Assembly (NCBI GenBank): GCA_002104895.1
Contig: MCFG01000034.1
Span: 171,001-235,000, forward strand
DNA length: 64,000 bases
Reading direction: 5' to 3'
DNA from: Anaeromyces robustus
Lineage: Eukaryota > Neocallimastigomycota > Neocallimastigomycetes > Neocallimastigales > Neocallimastigaceae
The position numbers were made by a program, and so were the translations under genes. Numbering within the stretch: the first letter of the stretch is position 1; the number at the start of each line of letters is the position of its first letter. The notes below the pieces were generated by a model that was not told the DNA's origin, made no database searches, and saw nothing but the letters and a program-made list of their open reading frames with translations. Of this stretch, positions 56,939 to 64,000 are shown one piece after another.

Positions 56939-58669
56939 TATAATATATATATATCTTTTAATTTAAATATAGATGGTTTTATAAAAGATAGGACGAAACT
57001 TTATGATAAAAATTTTTATCTATCAACCTGGAAATTACGTATTGAAGAAGAATGGATAAGTGATATGTTAAATAATGTATTTAATAAAAATTGTAAAGAT
57101 GATAAATTGAAAGAAATTATTCCTGAGGATGAAGATCCAGATAAACAATTAGTGTTTCCTACTTCAATTGGCGGTTTTGTGAATCATCCATTGTAATTTA
57201 TTTTTATTTTTATTATCTTCATTAATAATAATAATAATAATAATATACACATATATATTTAATTTTATATTTTATATTTTATGTTTTATTTTATATTTCT
57301 TCATAATATATGTATATATATAATTCAATAATACTAATAATATTATTATTAATATTCATATTAATTAGATATGCATTAGAGAGACATGTTAAACAATATG
57401 AAATATTGTTTTCAAAGGAACCAATATTAGGATATATTCGTAATGAACCTATTTATCCGAGAAGTAATGTACGTCCTGTGAGTACAGAAGGACATTGGAT
57501 TCGTGAAGGTTTACAAATTAAAAAAGGGGAAAAACCATTAAAATATGCAAAATCTAAAGCTTATATGATAAAACAATTTCGATTAGATTATTTAGTTAAA
57601 AATAATATGGCATTACCAAAAGATTATGAATTAGGAGAAGAAATGGTACCACTTTATGGAAAATGGCAAACAGAACTGTATGTACCAGCTCCTATTATAG
57701 ATGTAAATTTTTTTATTAATTTATTTATTTATTTATTTATATTTATAATATAATATAAAATAATATAATATTATTAAATTACATTTATATTTTTTTTTTC
57801 TAAATGAAATTTTTATGATTTATATTAATTAATTAATTATTAATAGGGTAAAATACCTAAATCGAAATATGGGAATATTGATCTCTTTAAACCTCATATG
57901 TTACCTAAAGGAGCTGTTCATTTAAATTGTATATACACATTAGAATATATATATATATATATATATAATTATTTAAAATTTTTGATTATTGAGAAAATTA
58001 TAAAATAAAATTATAACTATATATTATAAAATTAATGAATAATAATATTTATTTTATTTTATTTTATTATATTTTATTATATTTTATTATATGATATATA
58101 TTATGTATATATATATATATATATATTATTTGTTCAATCTAATAATAATAATAAATAAAAGATAATGGTATTATTCAAATTGCAAAAAAATTAAATATTG
58201 ATTATGCCGAAGCTGTGACTGATATTGATATAGCAGGTCATCATTATGTACCAGTAATTAGTGGAATTGTAGTTACAAAAGAGAATGCCGAAATTATTCT
58301 TTCTGTAAGTTTTTTAAATATTAATAAATAAATAAATAAATAAAAATAAATAAAAATAAATAAAAATAAAATAAATGAATTATATATATATATAATTTAT
58401 AAAAAGAATAATTAATCTATTAATTATTAATTATTAATGATTATATAATTATTTGTTAATATTAATTATTATTATTATTATTATTAATTATTAATTAATT
58501 AATATAAAAAAAAAAGAAATATAATTCTTTTGAAAAAGAGAGACAAAGAAAACTTCAAGAGAAAAAGGAAAGAAGAATATATAGTAATTGGAGAAGATTA
58601 ATAAAAAAATTAGTTACAAGAGAACATCTTATAATGAAATATGGTTACGGTAATAAAAACACAAAATAA
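53897..58669 (+). CDS. RAD4: DNA repair protein Rad4/XPC
   Basis: Eleven exons: 53897-54941, 55060-55138, 55356-55485, 55605-55895, 56067-56268, 56596-56745, 56973-57192, 57369-57702, 57847-57928, 58162-58304 and 58517-58669 (2,829 bases, 942 residues). The first exon is a long Lys/Glu/Asn-rich disordered N-terminus. THKTQILCFLSSCQIWNLWC opens the transglutaminase-like fold. IIIFILFARIIGFQCRFVAS and WITVNP continue it. The beta-hairpin domains follow: HPLYALERHVKQYE (BHD1), YPRSNVRPVSTEGHWIREG (BHD1/2) and SKYGNIDLFKPHMLPKGAVH (BHD3, in Rad4 the part that inserts at lesions), then an EAVTDIDIAGHHYVPVISGI segment. The C-terminus is a basic helix. Rad4/XPC with Rad23 recognises helix-distorting lesions in global genome nucleotide excision repair. 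All domain blocks and phases are intact. Confidence 0.95.
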
Positions 58670-59077
58670 TAAATAATAATGGTTAAAAATAAAATAATAA
58701 TAAATAATAACGATAACCATAAAAAAAGTAAATGAATAAATAAACGAATAAATGAATAAACGAATAAATGAATAATTAATGAATTAAAAGAAAATTAATT
58801 TATTTTAATGATTTCTTTTTTTACTTTTACTTTTACTTTTAAAATTTTTTTCTTTTTTGTGTGTGTATGTTTTTTTTTATTTAAAGATTTTAAATATATA
58901 AATTTTTCTTTTTTTTTTTTTTACTTTTTTTTTTCTTTTTTTATCTTTTTCAATTTAATTAATTAATTAATTATAAACTTATTACTCTTTAATATATATA
59001 ATATATATATAATATAATTTTTTTTTCTTTTTCTTTTTTTCTTTTTTCATTTTAATTATATTTCTTTAATTATATTA

Positions 59078-59109
<32 letters not shown>

Positions 59110-59919
59110 TTTACTATTATACTATTATATATATATAAGTATTATATAATTTATATATATATACAACTTTATAATTTTATAAAATTATATAAAAATTTTA
59201 ATAATATAATCATATTAATTTTTGAATATATATGTTATTTAAAAAAAAAAAAGAAAAAATATTATATATATTATATATATATTATATATATATTATATAA
59301 TTATATTATTTTTTTTTTATATATATATATAATTTATATATAATATTATAAATTATATATTCTTTTACATGATATGTGTTATATACATATATATAAAACG
59401 AAAAAAAGTAGTTGTTAATAATATTTTTATTTTAAATGTCATTAATTATTATTATTATTATGATTATTAATTTTTTTTTTTTTTATATTTATCATTATAT
59501 TAATTTAAACTTTATGTATTAATTTTAAAATTATATAACTATTAAACTATTAATTACTTCTTTTTTTTTTTTTTTTATTTTTAATTTTTTTTTTTTTAAA
59601 TTATTTTAATTTTTATTTTTATTTTTTTCACTTTATATTTTTAATTTTATATTTATTATTTTTATTATTACTTTAATTTTATTTTTGATTTATTTATTTT
59701 TTTTTTTACTTTTATTATATTTTTTAATGTTTTATAAATTATCTTATTTTATAATTTAATTTTATAATGTATGGTAATAGAATGTAATAGAATACTTATT
59801 TTTTATTAACAAATTTTATTATTATAATTATTTTTTTCTAGTTTTATTATTTTCTGAAAGAAAAAAAAAATTTTTTTTTTTACATCATTTATTATATTTA
59901 CTAAAATGTTTAATCATTT
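58670..59919. other. Convergent intergenic region after RAD4
   Basis: About 1.25 kb between the 3' ends of RAD4 and the SH3 membrane protein gene. Strongly T-rich on the plus strand, with several poly-T and TA blocks (59275-59345) and short CGAATAAATGAATAAA repeats at 58738-58775. No coding or RNA feature recognised. Confidence 0.6.
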
Positions 59920-62900
59920 TTAACTGCTGCTACCACTACTATTACCACTTCCACTTCCACTACCACTACCATTACCACTGGTATTAGCATTTCCACTTCC
60001 ACTGCTATTACCACTACCATTACCATTATTACTATTTCCAGTATTAATAGTTACATTAATAATATTATTAATGTTAGAATAATTTATATTAGTGTTATTA
60101 GCATTTGTTTTCATTGCTTTAATTTTATCATTTTCAATTCTCTTTCTTTCAATAGTATTAAGATAAAGGTATTCTTCAACATTAACTTTTCCTAATAAGA
60201 AATTAAGTTCAAGTGATGATTTTTCATCTATTATATATATTATATATATTACAATTTAATATATTATTTTATATTATATATATATATATATAAAAGTTAT
60301 ATATTTAAAAAAAAATTATTTATTAAAAAAATTTTTAACATTAATATAATTATTATATTAAATCATTTATAAATTAATTAAAAATAATCCAATATATATA
60401 TATATATATGTATGTATGTAATAAATAAACTAAAATAATAAAAAAAAAAAAAAAAAATCTAATATATATATAAATAAGAAAAAAAAAAAAAACTTACATA
60501 TTGGATCATGATCACTTGTACTTGCTTGATATTTAACAGTATGACTACTAGATCTTGGTTTACTTTTATACTTTTCACTAAGTTGATAAACATCTCTATT
60601 ATTACCATTAACATCAAGAATTCTAATAACAACACCTAATGGGAATACACCAGTTGTTTGTTTAGTAAGGTTACTACCATTTGCCCAACCATCATCATAT
60701 GTACATTGACCAAATGAAATAATATCACCAGGTGAAATTTGGAATTCATCATTAAAAACAGGATTGTAATAATATTGAGCAACAAATATATGTTCATTTG
60801 CTTTAGCATCTTGTGATACTGTATCAAGATATGTTGGAAGTGCATCATCTGAATTATTCATATTTAAATCAATAGTAGAAATTGATGATGTATCATTATA
60901 CAAATGTGGTGGACGAACTGTAGCTAATGTTGGTGGTGATGGAATAACAAAACCATATTGATTATTATTATTTTGAATAGGTGGTAAATTAGTTTTAAGA
61001 TTTGGAGAAGTTGAATTATTATCATTATTTATAACTGAAGAATCAGAAATGGTGTTATTCAATGGAGTGTTAATATTGGTACTATTCATTAATGGTGATC
61101 CATTTGCAACATTATTCATTAATGGTGATCCATTTGCAACATTATTCATTAATGGTGATCCATTTACAACATTATTCATTAATGGTGATCCATTTGCAAC
61201 ATTATTCATTAATGATGATCCATTAGTAACATTATTCATTCGAGGTGAACTAACGTTAGTATTATTCATTCGAGGTGAACCAACATTAGTATTATTCATT
61301 CGAGGTGAACTAACGTTAGTATTATTCATTCGAGGTGAACCAACATTAGTATTATTCATTCGAGGTGAACTAACATTAGCATTATTCATTCGAGGTGAAC
61401 CAACATTAGCATTATTCATACGGGGTAAATTAGAATTTTTATTATTCAAAATTGGGGAAGCAACATTTACATTTGTCATTACGGGTGAACTAGCACTTGT
61501 ATTAGCTAAGATTGGTGATACAGTTTTAATATTATTCATTGACATTGCACCAGAATTTTCAATTGAAATAGAGGAGTTATTTGATGAAGGGATATTATTT
61601 TTATTATTAGAAGTTATATCTTGTTGTTGAACCACTGATAAATTATTATTTATAGGAGTAATCTTGATATCTTCATCTTCCGAAATATATGAATTATGCT
61701 TTGTACTAATTTCTCTTTTCTTATCTTTACCTTTTTTATTCTTTTTGATAATTAATAATAAAAGAATTAAAAGAATAACTAATACAATACCTCCTCCAAT
61801 GGCACCATATTTTATCATATTATTATTATTACTATTAGGTTTAGTAACTGGTTTAGAAGGAGGAGGAGGATTTTTACATTCTAGAAATTCTCTTTTTTCA
61901 TTTATTATTTTTTCGATTTCTTAAAAATTGATAATTATATATATATATATATATTTTATAAAAAAAAAGAAAAAAAAGAATCATTTTAATTTTATATATA
62001 TATATTTCTTTTCTTTATTTTTTATTTTTTATTTTTTTATTTTTTTATTTTTTTATTTTCTTATTTTTTTATTTTCTTATTTTTTTATTTTTTTATTTTC
62101 TTATTTTTTTATTTTTTTATTTTTTTTATTTTTTTAAATTTTATCTATTATTATTTAATTTTAATTGATATGAAAATAAAATGAATTATATATTATATAT
62201 ATGATTATATAATATATAAATTTTAATATAATAAATTTATATATTAAAATATACCTTTCTTATTAGGATTATTTTCTTTCAATTCCTCTTTTGCTTTGTT
62301 ATCTAAAATATCTAAAACTTCATTTAAAACTTTTATTTCCTCCGATTTACTCCAACCATCATTTTCATTTTTTAAAAATTGTTTATTAAAATTATTGTAG
62401 TTGCTATTTTCATTATTATTTGCTATCAACATCATATTTCTATAATGAGCATCATCAAGACCTCCAATTACAAAATTGTCATTGGATGGGTCTGGAGTAT
62501 TTGTTTCTTCTATAATTCCAGTAGGTGAACTTGATGTTGAGGTTATTGTAGGTTCAATAGTTGTATTATTAGAATCATCTTGATTGGAAGGATTATCATT
62601 TTTAGATGAGGTATTTTCAATTATTACATTTGGATTATGGGATTCTGGGTTACAAGTATTTGGTGGAATTATTTTATTTATTTGTTCTTGGAAAGCTTTA
62701 AATATATAGAGTATGCAAAAAAAAATAAAAAATAAAAAAAATATATAAATATAAAGAATAAATGTATTAGATAATAACCTTATATTAAATAAATAAATAT
62801 TAAAAATGCTTCAAATATATATACCATTAACTTTTTCTACATCCAAATCTGTATTTGTATCTGAGGTTAGATTTTCTATAGATTTTGATAATTCTTTTTT

Positions 62901-63267
62901 TTATTTTTATTTTATTTTATTTTATTTTATTTTATTTTATTTTATTTTTATTTTATTTTATTTTATTTTATTTTATTTTATTTTTATTTTATTTTTAATA
63001 ATTTTATATTAATTTAATTTATTTATTTATATATTTATTTAAAATAAAAATTTTATTAAAATATATTAATATTTTTTTTTACCTTCTTTTATATTACTTT
63101 TTATCTTTCTTTTTAACTTATCTCTTAAAACTTTTATATTGATATTTAAAATAATATTTATATTAATATTTATATTAAGATAGTATTATCATAATAATTG
63201 TATATTGATTAATTTAACGATATTTACCACCATCCAAAGTATAACGAGGATTTTTACTAAAAAACAT
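59920..63267 (-). CDS. Single-pass membrane protein with 10-residue repeats and SH3 domain
   Basis: Six exons: 63267-63228, 63130-63083, 62893-62825, 62695-62255, 61919-60498 and 60227-59920 (2,328 bases, 775 residues). The first ~233 residues are Asn/Ser/Thr-rich with a few helices and a PPPPSKP stretch. One transmembrane helix lies at about 235-258 (GGGIVLVILLILLLLII), followed by KKNKKGKDKKR, a positive-inside signal that places the C-terminal half in the cytosol. Twelve tandem 10-residue repeats (consensus PRMNN-x-NV-G/S-S, later PLMNNVANGS) span about 364-483. An SH3 domain spans about 576-631 (VAQYYYNP, DEFQISPGDII, DDGWANG, TGVFPLGVV). The tail is Gly/Ser/Asn-rich. Layout resembles fungal membrane-anchored SH3 proteins (Sho1/Fus1-like in concept, not homologous by eye). 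No signal peptide at the proposed start, so an upstream exon may be missing. Confidence 0.82.
61069..61428 (-). repeat. In-frame 30-base minisatellite in the SH3 membrane protein gene
   Basis: Twelve 30-base units. The 5' group (about six) codes PRMNN(A/T)NV(G/S)S with G and S alternating, which makes a 60-base higher-order unit. The 3' group codes (P/S)LMNN(V)(A/V)NGS. Antisense reading of the same repeat gives a spurious periodic ORF on the plus strand. Confidence 0.9.
62020..62136. repeat. TATTTTTT-type low-complexity repeat in an intron
   Basis: Tandem TTATTTTTT/CTTATTTTT units within the fourth intron of the SH3 membrane protein gene. Plus-strand open frame through it is Phe/Leu/Ile only and not a gene. 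Confidence 0.75.
62898..62999. repeat. (TTTTA)n microsatellite in an intron
   Basis: About 20 units of TTTTA with occasional T insertions, in the second intron of the SH3 membrane protein gene, just upstream (minus-strand sense) of the acceptor at 62895-62894. Confidence 0.85.
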
Positions 63268-64000
63268 TTTTCTATTTTATACTTTTATTTTAATATAATA
63301 TTAATTCATTAATAATATATTAAAATATATATACTTAATAATGTTTATATTATATGTTTATAAATTATTTTATTTTAAAACTATTGTATAAATTTATTAT
63401 TTATTCATATAATTTATAAATATATACTTATAAATTTCTTTTTTTTTTCTTTCTTTTTATTTTTTTTAATTTCTTATTTTTATTTGTTTATTTGTTATAT
63501 TTTTAGTTATATATTTATTTTTATTTTTTTCTTTTTAAAAATTCTATTAATGAGATTATTTTTATCAATTTATTATTTATGGATAAAAATAAACTAAAAA
63601 ATATTTTTTTAATAATATCTAACACAATAAAAACAATTATTTACAAAAGTTTTTATTATTATTATTATTATTATTATAATAATATTTTTCTTCTTTCTTT
63701 CTTTTTTTTTTTTTTTAAAAAATTTTCTATATAATAAATTATTGATTGATTTATTATAACAAGAAAAACAATTGATTTTTCTTAAATATATGTAAATAAT
63801 AATTTCTTTTCAATTTAAAAGTATAATTTTATTTCAAAATTTACTTTATTGAAAATCAATTCTTACATAAATTTTTTAAATTATAAATTTTAACTTATTT
63901 TTTTTTTTTTTTTTTGAAAAAAAAAAAATATTAATAAAAAAGAAAAATATATTTCTTTTTATATATCTTTTAATTACAACAACATTAAAATAAAGAAAAG
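63268..64000. other. Region upstream of the SH3 membrane protein gene, to window end
   Basis: A/T desert with (ATT)n near 63650-63676 and poly-T runs. Should contain the promoter, or a missing first exon, of the minus-strand SH3 protein gene. No signal-peptide-like frame was found in the first 300 bases. Confidence 0.5.

Noticed and set aside
61049-61630. Periodic 193-residue plus-strand frame (TLFINGDPFA repeats)
   Set aside because: Antisense of the 30-base repeat of the SH3 membrane protein; the minus frame continues into a genuine SH3 domain.

Overview
The window is eukaryotic nuclear DNA of extreme A+T richness. It has short introns with GTAAGT/GTATGT-type donors and AG acceptors, long asparagine tracts in proteins, and almost pure A/T intergenic deserts. 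The gene content points to a zoosporic fungus, most likely an anaerobic gut fungus (Neocallimastigomycota). A septin argues against Dictyostelium-type amoebae. ODAD2/ARMC4, an outer-dynein-arm docking protein, implies flagellated cells. A bacterial-type L-aspartate oxidase (NadB) carrying introns fits oxygen-independent NAD synthesis. The taxon is an inference from gene content; no rRNA or other direct marker is present.

Layout. 172-18727, all minus strand: a Cys3/Met4-like bZIP factor with a long Asn-rich N-terminal exon; a TIP41-like protein (6 exons); a TOE1-like CAF1-family 3' exonuclease with a CCCH finger (6 exons); ODAD2/ARMC4 (about 22 exons); and the ubiquitin-S27a fusion. 19554-29725, plus strand: two near-identical mitochondrial-type enoyl reductase genes (MECR/ETR1 family), 383 aa each with nine exons of matching size. 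They flank about 5.6 kb of apparently broken genes: a GC-richer coding-like relic, a terminal MCM-helicase exon, a bacterial-looking small ORF interrupted by one TAG, and a Rab6/Ypt6 gene without its P-loop exon. 33126-39871, plus strand: a septin, then an IQ-motif protein of the C11orf65/MFI family with a 113-residue Asn tract. 41256-47864, minus strand: an SLC10-family transporter with signal peptide and lumenal domain, then NadB. 53897-58669, plus strand: RAD4/XPC (11 exons). 59920-63267, minus strand: a single-pass membrane protein with a 10-residue tandem repeat and an SH3 domain.

Gene structures were assembled by hand, joining exons so that reading phase is preserved. The assembled lengths are multiples of three for TIP41, TOE1, both MECR copies, the septin, MFI, SLC10, NadB, RAD4 and the SH3 protein. 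Most of the remainder is A/T desert with microsatellites, minisatellites and inverted repeats. The largest gaps (29726-33125 and 47865-53896) show no recognisable gene.

No new multi-gene system is evident. The most unusual parts are the relic cluster between the duplicated reductases, the TAG-interrupted bacterial-like ORF, the P-loop-less Rab6, the very small coding exons (3, 8, 11 and 16 bases), and a 50-base perfect palindrome in the 6-kb desert.
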